Shown in pieces: positions 39,501-47,400 of a stretch of 64,000 bases of DNA. Source of the DNA: Oreocharis arfaki (taxonomy: Eukaryota; Chordata; Aves; Passeriformes; Paramythiidae); NCBI GenBank assembly GCA_013398015.1, contig VZRR01009829.1:1-64000 (forward strand), written 5' to 3'. The notes beneath the pieces are model-generated. The model searched no databases. It worked only from the letters and a program-made list of their open reading frames with translations, and was not told the origin of the DNA. Positions within the stretch are counted from its first letter, which is position 1. Every line of letters begins with the position of its first letter. Both the position numbers and the translations under genes were made by a program.

Positions 39501-42500
39501 CTGCAGGCACAAGAACAGAGTTAAAAGGTTCAAACGGGTAAAAAGAAGAACCAGGACGTATTTCAGGATATATTATCCTACTCCTGGCTATGGAAAATGT
39601 AATTCACTTTCTCAAAACACAGCAGATGCAATAAATGAACAAGCTTCCTTTGTATCCTCTGTAGTCCAGGACAAGACATTTTTAAAGCAAGTTTTGGAAA
39701 GGAAACAACTACAGGAAGATCATGGTATTCCATCCTACTGGCACAGTGACCTAGAAACATGACCCTGTGAAAGCACTGGATGATCTCTAAATCAGATTAA
39801 ATCCAGAAGTATCTATAAAAGCTCTGCCATCTACTGGGAGAGGCTTTCGTGTCCTCTGCAAAGAGTTTTACAGTTGCTTGGTCTTCCTTTCCTGTTCCTG
39901 GTGGGAAGGAAACCTACATCTTTCAGTAGAAAACTTCATAACTGGCAGCAGAATCCATACACTGCTGTTATGAACATGAGAGAACCGTGCTAAGGGCCCT
40001 TCTCTCCACAGAGATAATCTGACCTGGAGCACAGGACTGTCTTTGGGGGTTCTACCAGCTGCATAAAGGACACAGCTCCCTCACTCAAGCACTTCAGTTG
40101 GACCACAGGAGTCACTCTGTACAAGAATTCCCTGTAGCCTGTAACTGCATAAGCTTTAAATAACTTCTACCACAACTAAAAATCTTTTACAAATGGAAAT
40201 CAGAAAGAATTCAAACCACAACAAAAACGCTAGAATAGAAGAGGGCACTGATCTGTCACAATAGAGGTGTCAGTATTTTCAGCCTTTAATTTCAGAAGCT
40301 AAATGAAGCATTCAGCACCAACATGGTTACAGTAAGACAAAAAAAGAAACAACAAAACATCATACATGCCTTTGCCCTGTAAGAATGAGAGCCACCTTGG
40401 AAGTTGATGACCCCGTAAGCATCAGTAGAGGTCTGTTCTGTGTGTTTTTCCACCGACCATTCTTCTGTTTCCTGATTATAGTTTTCACCCAGCTTCACAT
40501 CGGAGTATTTCATAGCCAGGCTGGCAGTGAAACAAGCATGTTGTCTGACCAAGCGGCCACAGCAGCACCTGCACCCAGCCACATCATCGAGAATGCTTCA
40601 GTAAACACCACTTTGCAAGACAAAAGAACTTCCTTTATCGATAACAGGAGTAGATTACATTTAGAAAGCAAAGATTCTAGACATTAGATAAATCTGTTTT
40701 CCAGAGCAAGTCTTGCTGCCATAAATATTTACAGCAATAGTCAATTACAATACATATTATTATGCAAAATACTGAAGCTCACTAAAGTAGCAAGCTGGAG
40801 GCCAGGAGAAATTATTGCTTCTTTGAAGCCAAGTCATTTATATAACATTTATAAATCTATGACCTACTTATTGCAGACAGTTCTTTGAAAATTAGTTACA
40901 TTTATTTTATATCTAACCTTTCACCAACTTGTCACTCATAATATTGATCAAAACTTCTTAAAACCCTATTATGAAAGCACTTATTTAATGAGAAAATATT
41001 CATAAATATTGTAATTACAAAGACCTTTTACCTGACAAGTTGCTGACAAATCTGACATCCTGGAAGGCATCTGTAAGAAATATTTAAAGATATGACTAAA
41101 CTTCACACATAATTCACACAAAACAGCGAGCAATTCACCATCAACAGTAGGCCATTCTCAGAAACTGAAGGACAAAACGTGGTGGGAAAGTTGTAAAGCC
41201 CATTGCAAGCTACAAATAGGTTAAGCTAAAAGGGCAAGTGTTGAAGACCATTCTGTTCCTTGTTAAATGCTCTGGAAATTTTAACAGCTTCCTAATTACT
41301 TTGTTTGCATTTGCAAATTTTCCATGCGCTGCATTCGTGGCTATAAATTCTAAAAGCTTCTCATGTCACATGGTTTCAAGGAATGTGGTGAATTATTTAC
41401 AATAATTGAAAAATTCTACAGGGCTTAGTTCTTTTTCTGTTTAAAAACAAAGTTCTTAAATGAAAAATAGTAACCTTCCCCGACACAACTAAAGAGATTT
41501 TTACGTGTTTTTTAAGGAAAAGAGTGAAATAGAAGTTCTCAGCCTCAGAGGAACAGGTTTCTCAGCTGCTCTCACATATATGAAGCTTAAAAAAAAAAAA
41601 AATAAAGAGTGATCTGAAATCCATAATTACAATAGTAAACACTTTGGGGAAACAAAACTGCCTTAAAAATATCAATTTTAAATCTATTTTCAATTTGACT
41701 TTGTGACACAAATGTCACGACTATGCACATCAAACTCAGTCATTGTAGGAACTCTTAAATTACACCTATAACACTTGGGGAAAGTCAACTAGATATACTG
41801 GAGTTATCACTAACTTGCTTGATTTCACACCTCTAATTTAAGATAAGGTAAAAACAGCATGCGAGATATGCAAAATATTCTTAGCCTCAGCCTCCCCTCT
41901 AGAAACTTATTTCCCCATTTTTCAGCCTGATTTTTTTTTTTCCTTTAATAATTTTAGGTTGAAAAAATTATTACACACCACATGAAATCCGAACAGTTCT
42001 CATTTATCTGTTTTCCCTGGAAACAAATACCTCTTCAGGCCTTTTTTTGTAACTTTTTCCCCACCCCAATTCTTGGTTTTCTTTATTCTTCTATGAATTC
42101 TTCACCTCTTTTTCCCTACACTGTCAGGTTTATTTTCACACTTCACCCTACACTCACAATGATGTTATTTAAATCCCAGTAGAGGATTATCTCTATGAGA
42201 CTGACTTCAGAAAGTTTTTTTCCAACCCTCCCCTCACTGTAAACAGATCACAGACATCAGTAGGAGGGCTGCTAAGAAGCAGCAAAGGGAACAGGGGAAT
42301 ATTTTTTGGATATTCCTGCAATGCCAAATTACCTACAGAAAAAGGAAAAAAAAAATCCAATCTATTCATAGAGTAACAATGTCCAGTGATGAAGGCACAA
42401 ACCCAAGCCAGAAACAGAAACACAGCCCAACACTCTTTATAATGCTGACTTTTTTAATTCCAAAGAGCAGCAAAGAGTTCTTGCATCATTTCTCATTTAC

Positions 42501-42580
42501 CTGTGGGGGTCTTTTGAACTTGGTATAATATACACACACTCCCTCTTCGTGAAAGTATTTTCTATCCAGGATTTCTGGGA
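12466..42580 (-). CDS. TRPM7: TRPM7, TRP cation channel fused to an alpha-kinase (exons 2-40)
   Basis: TRPM7 is a plasma-membrane and vesicle channel for Mg, Ca and Zn with its own C-terminal Ser/Thr alpha-kinase. I place 39 coding exons on the minus strand. With an ATG from exon 1 they total 5,670 nt, or 1,889 codons plus stop, and every junction phase agrees. Domains in order: N-terminal TRPM homology region (about 1-740), S1-S6 (about 760-1100) with pore motif FGEVYAYEID, TRP helix (VWKYQRYHF), coiled coil (VEQMCIQIKEVGDRV), Ser/Thr-rich linker, then alpha-kinase with the active-site Lys (LYIIKSFLPE), LVLDLQG, a glycine loop (GVGENLTDP) and zinc ligands ([18 protein letters not shown]). 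All key residues I know are intact. It is about 24 residues longer than the human protein as I recall it, 20 of which come from exon 28. Exon 1 is not seen. Confidence 0.96.
12768..12874 (-). CDS. TRPM7: TRPM7 exon 39, kinase zinc site
   Basis: It encodes SYDMVFGPANLGEDAIKNFR, then [15 protein letters not shown]. The His and Cys residues of [10 protein letters not shown] bind the structural zinc. The donor is CCTG|GTAAGA. Confidence 0.97.
12965..13016 (-). CDS. TRPM7: TRPM7 exon 38, kinase glycine loop
   Basis: 52 nt encoding VGENLTDPSVIKAGEK. With the preceding Gly it forms GVGENLTDP, carrying the catalytic Asp. The donor is AAAG|GTAAGG. Confidence 0.95.
13467..13876 (+). mobile_element. 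CR1 LINE fragment, 3' end
   Basis: A degraded chicken-repeat-1 copy on the plus strand, opposite to TRPM7, in the intron between exons 37 and 38. Recognised by its typical phrases: GAAGAGGAGGCTCAGGGGAG, ACCTCATCACTGTCTAGAAC, GTTGCCAGGCACTGGAACAG and the AGAGGTCCTTTCCAATC ending. It is truncated at the 5' side, as usual for CR1. Confidence 0.9.
14030..14235 (-). CDS. TRPM7: TRPM7 exon 37, kinase core
   Basis: It encodes [60 protein letters not shown] and QG. The His of SHWTY is a zinc ligand and the Asp of LVLDLQG is in the active site. Confidence 0.97.
14566..14648 (-). CDS. TRPM7: TRPM7 exon 36, kinase
   Basis: It encodes EIQQQRAAQKLTFAFNQMKP and KSIPYSP. The donor is CAAG|GTGAGT. Confidence 0.96.
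14978..15261 (-). CDS. TRPM7: TRPM7 exon 35, kinase N-lobe with active-site Lys
   Basis: It encodes EPVTVYRLEESSPSILNNSM, KIEFLSKEEMGGGLRRALKV and SGHLYIIKSFLPEVVNTWSS. The Lys of LYIIK is the ATP-binding Lys of the alpha-kinase family. It ends LHLCLR, then GTAAGT. Confidence 0.97.
15893..15958 (-). CDS. TRPM7: TRPM7 exon 34, kinase exchange segment
   Basis: It encodes VERNNLMRLSQSIPFTPVPP and R. This segment links the linker to the kinase and takes part in kinase dimer exchange in the known mammalian structure. The donor is AGAG|GTAAGA. Confidence 0.95.
16039..16089 (-). CDS. TRPM7: TRPM7 exon 33 (51 nt)
   Basis: It encodes IASPFKPIMDINYYYS, matching the SPFKP..NYYYS segment ahead of the kinase. 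The acceptor is ctcttttcag and the donor TCAG|GTCAGT. Confidence 0.93.
16445..16470 (-). CDS. TRPM7: TRPM7 exon 32 (26-nt micro-exon)
   Basis: The smallest exon found. It completes Met, encodes PSEEDALN and gives the first base of Gly. It matches human MPSEEGTLNG and restores the frame between exons 31 and 33. The acceptor is tttcacag and the donor AATG|GTAAGT. Confidence 0.88.
17030..17245 (+). mobile_element. CR1 LINE fragment, internal part
   Basis: A plus-strand fragment with CR1 phrases GGGGGTGATTCTGCCCCTCT, GAGACCCCAGCTGGAGCACT and CATCTCTGGGGCCTCCAAG. It lies in the intron between TRPM7 exons 31 and 32. It explains the long open frames in this stretch, which are not genes. Confidence 0.82.
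17446..17483 (-). CDS. TRPM7: TRPM7 exon 31 (38 nt)
   Basis: It encodes DWLQGRPSNSSQ plus two bases of Met. It matches human DWLQDRPSN. A downstream AG (acaag) would give a 25-nt exon that loses this match, so the first AG (tttaaag) is preferred. The donor is AGAT|GTAAGT. Confidence 0.87.
17962..18032 (-). CDS. TRPM7: TRPM7 exon 30
   Basis: It encodes YSKSRRASSEDTQQVDSKAA and LLT, matching the human SRRPSTEDTHEVDSKAAL stretch. The donor ACG|GTTTGT is weak, but it is the only one that keeps the frame into DWLQ of exon 31. Confidence 0.85.
18402..18483 (-). CDS. TRPM7: TRPM7 exon 29
   Basis: It encodes GLQADSGLRQSSSCGGFTDP and LTAHSEQ. GGFTD corresponds to AGFTD in the human linker. The acceptor has a long T run before ggtag, and the donor is CAGT|GTAAGT. 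Confidence 0.85.
19513..19572 (-). CDS. TRPM7: TRPM7 exon 28 (60 nt, symmetric; probable cassette)
   Basis: It encodes EQQEDFKKAILEGIETTRLQ, phase 0 at both ends. The acceptor is tcttggatag and the donor CAA|GTAAGT. It is acidic and helical in character. I recall no match in human TRPM7, whose linker seems to lack this segment, so it may be skipped or lineage-limited. Confidence 0.8.
19809..19843. repeat. AT/AC dinucleotide microsatellite
   Basis: Alternating ATATAT, ACACAC and ATATAT blocks in the intron between TRPM7 exons 27 and 28. Confidence 0.85.
20425..20501 (-). CDS. TRPM7: TRPM7 exon 27
   Basis: 77 nt encoding HRDSMELQRFKEAASKMKER and SVDIE after the split Gly. It is clearly the counterpart of HRDSMDLQRFKE in mammals. 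It leaves in phase 0 at GAG|GTGAGC. Confidence 0.94.
22044..22516 (-). CDS. Possible alternative 3' extension of TRPM7 exon 26 (157 codons)
   Basis: The exon 26 frame continues without a stop for 157 codons after the normal donor, then meets CAG|GTGACT in phase 0. The stretch has about ten Cys, several CpGs and ordinary codon content, and ends in LTYQELCGILGVFRLQ. It does not match the TRPM7 proteins I remember. A long chance frame in AT-rich intron is possible but unlikely. Splicing from here to exon 28 or 29 keeps the frame; splicing to exon 27 does not. Confidence 0.45.
22517..23232 (-). CDS. TRPM7: TRPM7 exon 26, coiled coil and start of linker
   Basis: The largest exon, 716 nt. It opens with the assembly coiled coil (VEQMCIQIKEVGDRVNYIKR, SLQSLDSQIGHLQDL). 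A Ser-rich linker follows (SVWKKHSIGN, GSSGSALFSNAVSPPELRQR, KFFVSTPSRPSCKS), a region known to be heavily autophosphorylated in mammals. It ends at EFGAFVG with donor GTGG|GTAAGT in phase 1, joining exon 27 as GHRDS. The frame stays open past this donor to a second donor at 22043. Confidence 0.96.
23715..23847 (-). CDS. TRPM7: TRPM7 exon 25
   Basis: It encodes LFLTEEDQKKLHDFEELCVE, then MYFNEKDDKFHSGSEERIRV and TFE. The donor is AACG|GTAGAA, which lacks the usual G at +5 and is weak, but the frame into exon 26 is exact. Confidence 0.94.
24481..24665 (-). CDS. TRPM7: TRPM7 exon 24, TRP helix
   Basis: It encodes NVYLQVKAISNIVWKYQRYH, containing the TRP helix, then EKPVLPPPLIILSHMASLFC and CICKRRKTDKASDGP. 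The donor is CCAA|GTATGA. Confidence 0.96.
25491..25623 (-). CDS. TRPM7: TRPM7 exon 23, outer pore and S6
   Basis: It encodes CANNSDEKVAHLCGPGTWLT, with the outer-pore Cys pair, then S6 ([20 protein letters not shown]). The donor is TCAA|GTGAGT. Confidence 0.96.
26150..26324 (-). CDS. TRPM7: TRPM7 exon 22, S5 and pore
   Basis: S5 is VANMFYIVVIMALVLLSFGV. The pore helix and filter follow: HPYWMIFGEVYAYEID, with the Glu of FGEVY known as the divalent-selectivity residue. The Val codon is completed by exon 23. Confidence 0.97.
27391..27675 (-). CDS. TRPM7: TRPM7 exon 21, S3 and S4
   Basis: It encodes IFMSEAGKINQKIKVWFSDY, S3 (ISDTVAIVTFFIGFALRF), a loop (GAKGNFGENTYRENYVFVAG), S4 (CLNIIFWYVRLLDFLAV) and NQQAGPYVMMIGKM. 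The S3-S4 loop appears about two residues longer than in the human protein as I recall it. Confidence 0.95.
27851..27894. repeat. Two-copy 21-bp direct repeat
   Basis: The unit AGTTTAAAGCATACTGTTTT appears twice with a 21-base period in the intron between TRPM7 exons 20 and 21. It is a simple local duplication. Confidence 0.85.
27936..28064 (-). CDS. TRPM7: TRPM7 exon 20, S2
   Basis: S2 is LAYLGFLMLYTFVVLV at about residues 861-876, followed by KMEELPSVQEWIVIAYIFTS and AIEKIRE. The donor is GAG|GTATGC. Confidence 0.95.
28249..28308. repeat. Perfect 17-bp inverted repeat with palindromic loop
   Basis: Arms 28249-28265 and 28292-28308 are perfect reverse complements (AAAATAGCTGTAATAAG). The loop itself holds the palindrome AGCAAAGCTTTGCT. 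It sits in the TRPM7 intron between exons 19 and 20. It could be a small MITE-like remnant or a structured RNA; neither is established. Confidence 0.8.
28649..28792 (-). CDS. TRPM7: TRPM7 exon 19, S1-S2 loop
   Basis: It encodes EVFKEVRILDSTFEKHDMET, then KRLPITQKFYAFYHAPIVKF and WFNT. The donor is ACG|GTGAGT. The middle (STFEKHDMETPAKP) differs from the mammalian form as I recall it; the flanks are conserved. Confidence 0.94.
28932..29087 (-). CDS. TRPM7: TRPM7 exon 18, start of the channel (S1)
   Basis: Hydrophobic VILSILLPPAILLLEYK forms the S1 region at about residues 761-777. The S1-S2 loop follows (MSHIPQSQDAHQMAMDDSEN), ending ADEIPM. The donor is ATG|GTAATG. Confidence 0.95.
30335..30563 (-). 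CDS. TRPM7: TRPM7 exon 17
   Basis: It encodes EFGQLAVELLEQSFRQDETM, LLTYELKNWSNSTCLKLAVS and LLSDMWMGRLNMRKNSWYK, the segment just before S1. The donor is AAA|GTAAGC. Confidence 0.96.
31015..31295 (-). CDS. TRPM7: TRPM7 exon 16
   Basis: It encodes IDTGAEEGKKKRTKDEIVDI, ETRRFAYPLNELLLWAVLMK, WQHGEESMAKALVACKVYRS and SDLVDDTSEELKQYS. The donor is CCAA|GTAAAT. The acidic/basic stretch GKKKRTKDE is typical of TRPM7. Confidence 0.96.
31916..32050 (-). CDS. TRPM7: TRPM7 exon 15
   Basis: It encodes RSGRNPSSTTPQMCKSHESF, then GNRADKKEKMRHNHFIKTAQ and PYKPK. The donor is AAAG|GTAGGG. Confidence 0.95.
32522..32662 (-). CDS. TRPM7: TRPM7 exon 14
   Basis: It encodes GNLPPGYKINLIDVGLVIEY, then LMGGTYRCTYTRKRFRAIYN and SLSGNNR. 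The donor is CGG|GTACGT. Confidence 0.95.
33238..33291 (-). CDS. TRPM7: TRPM7 exon 13 (54 nt)
   Basis: It encodes KQGPTNPTLFHLVRDVKQ. The acceptor is ttctttataaag and the donor CAG|GTATGC. An in-frame AG just inside (caag) would remove the KQ, but the upstream AG fits the family sequence. Confidence 0.92.
33964..34098 (-). CDS. TRPM7: TRPM7 exon 12
   Basis: It encodes VGSLEQAMLDALVMDRVAFV, then KLLIENGVSMHKFLTIPRLE and ELYNT. The donor is ACA|GTAAGT. Confidence 0.96.
34960..35060 (-). CDS. TRPM7: TRPM7 exon 11
   Basis: It encodes TNASAFDQLVLTLAWDRVDI, then AKNHVFVYGQQWL. The acceptor is cttcttaag and the donor CTG|GTATGT. Confidence 0.95.
35341..35413 (-). CDS. TRPM7: TRPM7 exon 10
   Basis: It encodes ITVFHIGSDEHQDIDVAILT and ALLK. 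The donor is AAAG|GTGAGA. Confidence 0.95.
35962..36085 (-). CDS. TRPM7: TRPM7 exon 9
   Basis: It encodes NVPEGAEPEIISTIKKTFNF, then GQSEAVHLFQTLLECMKKKE. A run of nine A (Lys-Lys-Lys codons) sits near the 3' end of the exon. The donor is CTT|GTAAGT. Confidence 0.94.
36715..36825 (+). mobile_element. Probable CR1 LINE 3' remnant beside TRPM7 exon 8
   Basis: The sequence GTGGTGCCTTCCAACCTGAC followed by a degraded ATTCTGTG-type end resembles a CR1 tail. It ends about 20 bases from the donor of exon 8. The left boundary is uncertain. Confidence 0.5.
36842..37016 (-). CDS. TRPM7: TRPM7 exon 8
   Basis: It encodes GQGVPVVALVFEGGPNVILT, PPVPVVVCEGTGRAADILAY and HKQTEEGG. The donor is GGGG|GTAAGC. 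A probable CR1 fragment lies about 20 bases beyond its donor side. Confidence 0.95.
37810..37981 (-). CDS. TRPM7: TRPM7 exon 7
   Basis: It encodes VVAPYQTLLNPLSKLNVLNN, then HFILVDDGTVGKYGAEVKLR and INLQRIHA. The donor is GCAA|GTAAGT. Confidence 0.95.
38618..38742 (-). CDS. TRPM7: TRPM7 exon 6
   Basis: It encodes VAKHVGDALREHASRSSRK, then GIAPWGVIENRNDLVGRD. The donor is GAT|GTAAGG, phase 0. Confidence 0.96.
39287..39500 (-). CDS. TRPM7: TRPM7 exon 5
   Basis: It encodes YVRLSYDTKPEAILQLMLKE through GGMQKFELHPRIKQLLGKG to GAWIITGGVNTG, a core of the TRPM homology region. The acceptor is gtgcctgcag and the donor ACAG|GTAAGA. Confidence 0.96.
40370..40568 (-). CDS. TRPM7: TRPM7 exon 4, followed by a GC donor
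   Basis: It encodes CCCGRLVRQHACFTASLAMK, EWSVEKHTEQ and GVINFQGGSHSYRAK. The exon must end at AAG to join YVRLSYD in frame, and the next bases are GCATGT, a GC-type donor. Reading on gives ACMM, which is not TRPM7 sequence. Confidence 0.92.
41032..41070 (-). CDS. TRPM7: TRPM7 exon 3 (39 nt)
   Basis: A small exon encoding CLPGCQICQQLV, with Arg codons split at both ends. The acceptor is atttcttacag and the donor CAG|GTAAAA. It is too short to show as an open frame of its own. Confidence 0.93.
42501..42580 (-). CDS. TRPM7: TRPM7 exon 2
   Basis: It starts with Ser of the MSQKSWIE N-terminus, so the ATG must be the last codon of exon 1. It encodes SQKSWIENTFTKRECVYIIP and SSKDPH, with donor ACAG|GTAAAT. 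Intron 1 above it is about 19 kb. Confidence 0.94.
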
Positions 42581-43530
42581 CTGAAAAACAAAAAAATTTA
42601 ACAGTATTATAAAATAGGAATCACATCCCTTTGCAATGAAAAATGCTTTTTAAGGAAACAGGAGTTAGAATATGAGGGGTTTGCTGTCTCTCAAAAACTA
42701 ACAAAACCATATACGACCTTATAAAAGCATCTCACACCTCCCTCCAAAAGCTGAGACAACCAGAATCATTGTGTAATCTATAAACAAATCACTTAAAATC
42801 AGAAGAAATATTTTTCTAAGCTAACATTCAAATAGCAAAGTTTTTAATACGTAAATAAAGATGTACCCAAAGAAACCCATTTAAGATACACTGTTACCCG
42901 GTCTTGCTAAGAAAAGAAATCAAGTAAAAATATACAAACATTACCTGCACTAAACTGAGATAATACTAATGTCACCTATTTCCCTCCTCTTTAATGAAGG
43001 AAAATTTTTATCTTGAAATTGTGGGTAAGGAAGCTTTCTAACACTGGCAATCTTTCCTAGTAGCACCAAATAGGTCATAACCTTCGGTCTTCATCAAAGA
43101 ACTTTTCATTTCAGTAAATAAGATTAATTGGCATCTCTGATTTGTGTTCTAAGGTTAAACCTGAAACATGAAATTGAGGATGTGCCCTACTTAAATGCTT
43201 ACTATTCTAATCACTGGACACAATTTCATTTCAGTTGCTTTCAACAACCAAATTAACATTATCTTACATAATAATCTTAAGATTACTTACTAAACAACAT
43301 CATAAACATCATAATGCATAACATCTACGTCATGTTTCAGCAATACATTGGGAAAGGAATTCAGACAGGATTTTTAGCAATTAAAAACATGAAAAAAATC
43401 TTGGCACGCTAATTTGCATCTTACGCAATCTTACTTTAAATCCTTATTAAGATTACATTAAAATTACTTCACTGCTAAGAGCAATGTACTACATTTACAT
43501 TTTACCTTTAGAAAAGTTTGATAAATCTCA

Positions 43531-43610
43531 CTTTTTTGTTTTTTTAAATTTCTCTTTTTTGTTTTTTTAAATTTCTCTTTTTTGTTTTTTTAAATTTCTC
43601 TTTTTTGTTT
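43531..43610. repeat. T-rich 23-bp tandem repeat, about 3.4 copies
   Basis: Units beginning at 43531, 43554, 43577 and 43600, each reading CTTTTTTGTTTTTTTAAATT plus TCT. It is a short minisatellite in TRPM7 intron 1. Confidence 0.9.
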
Positions 43611-44392
43611 GTTGGCGGGTTTTTGGTATGTTTTCTTTTCACTCTCCTCTGAAGCAGATCAAAGTGAGTGACCCCTAAGGGGCTTGTGAAAGAGATCTCT
43701 TCCTCTGCTGGCCTCAAAATTCATCTCTAATCTTTCAGTAGCATCTCCTCAGTTCTCTGGTAAGAAAAGTGTGCCATCTACCACAAAGGAGCTGAGTATT
43801 TCCTAGGACACCTGTGCCTTACAAGAGTTGGGCACTGAAGAGCTCTCCCTCCTCTACCTTTATCAGGTGATTAGCAGTGCTATAAAAATAAACTTGACAT
43901 GTGTGTATTTATACATATATCATACTAAACGTATATTTTTATGTATAGCAAGTGGTCTAAATTTTTAGCTACTCACTAAGTCTTTTTTAAACACTATTAA
44001 GCTTTAAGCTTTGTGAGAGGAATCCCAGTTCTGGAAGCTACTCTCTCTTGCCTGAGTCCCCACTGTTTACACGGGTATTTTTGTACTTAATTTCTTAAAA
44101 CTGAGCATTTGAACTTTAACACTGCAGTAGTTTAAGCCTAACTCTGCAGAACCTCCAGAATATAAAAAGATACAGAGGAATCATTTAATACTTAGATGTT
44201 TCAGCCAGCTGGCTAAAACCACACCTTGAAGCAAGAGATCACAGGCATCAACGCTCTAGATGTTAAAATCCAAAGAATATAAACCACAAGCAACTGCGTC
44301 AATTGCTCCACGCAATATTGTTTTATTATTAAGTGGTGATCAAAGCTGGGGACAAGGAACACTGGCTCACAATGTGGAATGCCACTTTTCAT

Positions 44393-44425
44393 AATAAACA
44401 GTTCCAAAAAAAAAAAAAAAAAAAA
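44393..44425 (+). repeat. AATAAA followed by a 20-A tract
   Basis: AATAAA at 44393-44398 is followed seven bases later by 20 consecutive A (44406-44425) and more A-rich sequence. It looks like the 3' end of a retroposed transcript, though I recognise no parent gene. Confidence 0.4.
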
Positions 44426-47400
44426 GGAAAAAAAAGCCTCCAAAATAAAATAATTAACCATTCATTAATTTTTCTCTCAAAGAAGGTAGTTTTAACCACT
44501 CATCAAGGATTTCTCTCTATTCTTCAGCCGTGAAAATATTTTCAGTACAGCACTACTACATCCATGTCATTAATGTAGAAGAAGCTCTGTAATGCTATTA
44601 AAACATATTCAGAACTTTTCATTTGGTAAAATTAGATTCTCTGTAGAAGCATGCCTGTATGCTTATTAATCTTTATTGCAGATGATTTTATACAGAATTT
44701 GCTAATTCCAGAGTCTTGTTTTCTTTTGAGAGGGAAAAAGAAAAAAAGAAAAAAAAAAAAGAAAATACGAACCAAGAAGAGAAGAGAACGGAGTGAAAGA
44801 CAATTCCCATAAATGGGTAAAAATCGCATTAAAAATGTAGGAAGTATTGCCTTCCATGTAAATAAGAACTATTATTACATAATGTTCCTGTGATGACCAG
44901 AAAAAGGAAGATGATATGAGGACACTGTTAAGTATAAATTAGTTGCAGCAAGTACCTCTAAGAAATATTTCCTCATCAGCTAAAGATTAAGTTAAAATAG
45001 GAGATAAAGTCAGAAGTCAAAAATGAATATTCAAGTTATCAGACTGTCTCAGAAAAATTGCTTACTCTTATTAAAGCTTTTTCATCATCTGAACAGGATA
45101 CACAACTCCACCTCTCAAACTCTGCTTCCAGTAACAGGCAGCTCCTGCTGCTCCCAGTGCTCTGTTTTCCCAGTGTATTTTTAGAAGATGCACTTTACAC
45201 CACGGTTATGGGTGACATGGGTCAGGAGCCTTGAGCAAGAAGGACAAGCAGCATCAACATACAGAGAGCTACTTTTCAACTATTTACTTTCTTTCCCTTA
45301 AAAATTGCATCTTGTGGGAAAAAAACCTTAGCTTCCCATGTTCTTTCCTCTGCATTCTCAATCTCTCAAGCTAAATAAAATTTAAGATTTACAAGAAAAA
45401 TTTTAATACAGTTTCTATTACTCCACAACTACCTTCACTTCTCCCTTCAGGTGAGCCTATGAAAATTTCACAACATTAAGACCTTTCAGCAGACAGTGCT
45501 GGCAGGATCTTGTCTATACACATAATAATTCTTAACTTTTACCTTTTTGGAAGAGGTACTACAGTAACTACTAACTCCTCATCCCAAGGAGGGCAACAAG
45601 GCTTTTGCACAGACTTGAAGGTGTAGGTTTTACAGGATACCTCATTCTGGTTGTACTGATTTCTGAGCAAAGTTCACTGTGTCTTTCAGTACTTCTGAAA
45701 GAACTTCAAGAAGCAGAAAGCCCACAGGTTTGGTTCAGTAATCTAGAAGAGAGATGCTCACCCTGGGATCATGATTAAAGGACATACTGTATTCTATTTT
45801 AAATAAATACGTCCTCTCCCAACAGTTTCACCAATGCTGAAATAACTTAAATTGCTATTTGAAACGAAACTTCCACAAGCACCTGCTGAACTACAAACTC
45901 AAGAGGACGTGCCCAACTATTTCCGACTCCTGGAGGTATCTAAATGCCAAGATAATCCTAAGGCCTTTTATAACAGGTGGAACTTTTACCACAGCCATTT
46001 TAATGTTAGCTATGTTTGATTCAGCAATGGCATTAACACTCCAAAGCTCCGATAACAGAGATTATTTAAATGTACCTGCTCAAGATGTATATGTTATCTT
46101 TACTGAAATTCGTACTGGATAACTTCAGCAAGTCTGTTTGTAGAATGAAACTTTTACCACAAACTGTAATTTAAGGTTTTGCATATAGCAGGTGAAAGAA
46201 AAAATTTTTAAAAAAACCAAACCATCACCACAGTATGAGATCAGGACTCAGAAATAAAAACCAACCACCTACTACTCTCCCCTCTTCAGCTCACATGTTT
46301 ATAAGAGCCTCTCATTCAACATATTAAAATAAGAAGACAATTAAGTTCCAGCAATTGATGCACAACAGTATGGCAAAGCCTTGTCAAGCTACTGTGAAAT
46401 TCTCAAAGTTCATTCAACAAGCTTGCTCTGAATTACTTTCTCTATAGGAAGTAAGCCTGCCTGCTTGGCAAGATCTCAAAAAGACTTGCATGATTTTCAA
46501 TTAACACAAAAATGGCAGCTACAAATAATACTTGTAGCTTGCAATCCTGAACTTCTTCATGCACAAAGGGATCCCAGTTTATTTTTTCTGCTCTTTTGTG
46601 GTACTGCATACTGTTGTAAGACTGTATGTTACAATATTGTAACAACATTTGGTACAAAACTAAAATTTAACTTCTCCCAGCTATATCACCCTGGAGCCTG
46701 CAACAGTGCAGGAACCCAGCAGTTCCCCTGACAATTTTTCAATAAAGCTCCCCACTGGATCAGGAAACTGACCTGAACTAAGAAATAATTGGCCAAACTG
46801 TGACCTTTGTGGAGGGCTGATATTGGGGATTTCAGTTACTGATTGCACAGACCGAGCTTCAAATTTAGAAGTCATATCACTTTCTACACCATCTCATATT
46901 TCATCTTTCAAATCTCTCCTTACACCACGTGGCAGTTCAACACATGCAATACCTTCTAAAAGAAAAAATCCGCCAATTTTACTCGTCCTTTATTTAAAAA
47001 TTGATACAGACTCCATATTCTTTCTCCACTGCCTCAAATTTTCCAAAAAGTTTATTTCTCCCATTTGGACAGAAGAAAATACAGGAAAGTCTGAGCAAGC
47101 CTGAAAACAAGAAGACACAGTGGAAACTATGTGCAGCAGGAACAGTGGTGCTAGCGCTGCCGCAGAGGAGTCCTATCTGTCTAGGTCACTTACAGCCAGC
47201 AAGATAAATTTCAAAACATTTCTAAGAGACATTCTGTCCTAAGAATGTCCTTTAGCTTGTCTGTTCAAGGAATTGTCCACTGACAATGTTCAAATTTGAA
47301 GTTACTGCTTCTTATATAACTATACATACCGCACACACTCTTTCCGTGACTTACCAGAGGATCTCTTATCTGAGAAACCCACTCCATTATCCAAACACGT

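Noticed and set aside
40292..40369. Continuation of TRPM7 exon 4 past AAG into ACMMFCCFFFC
   Set aside because: It runs over the GC donor into T-rich intron; the conserved next residue is Tyr of exon 5.
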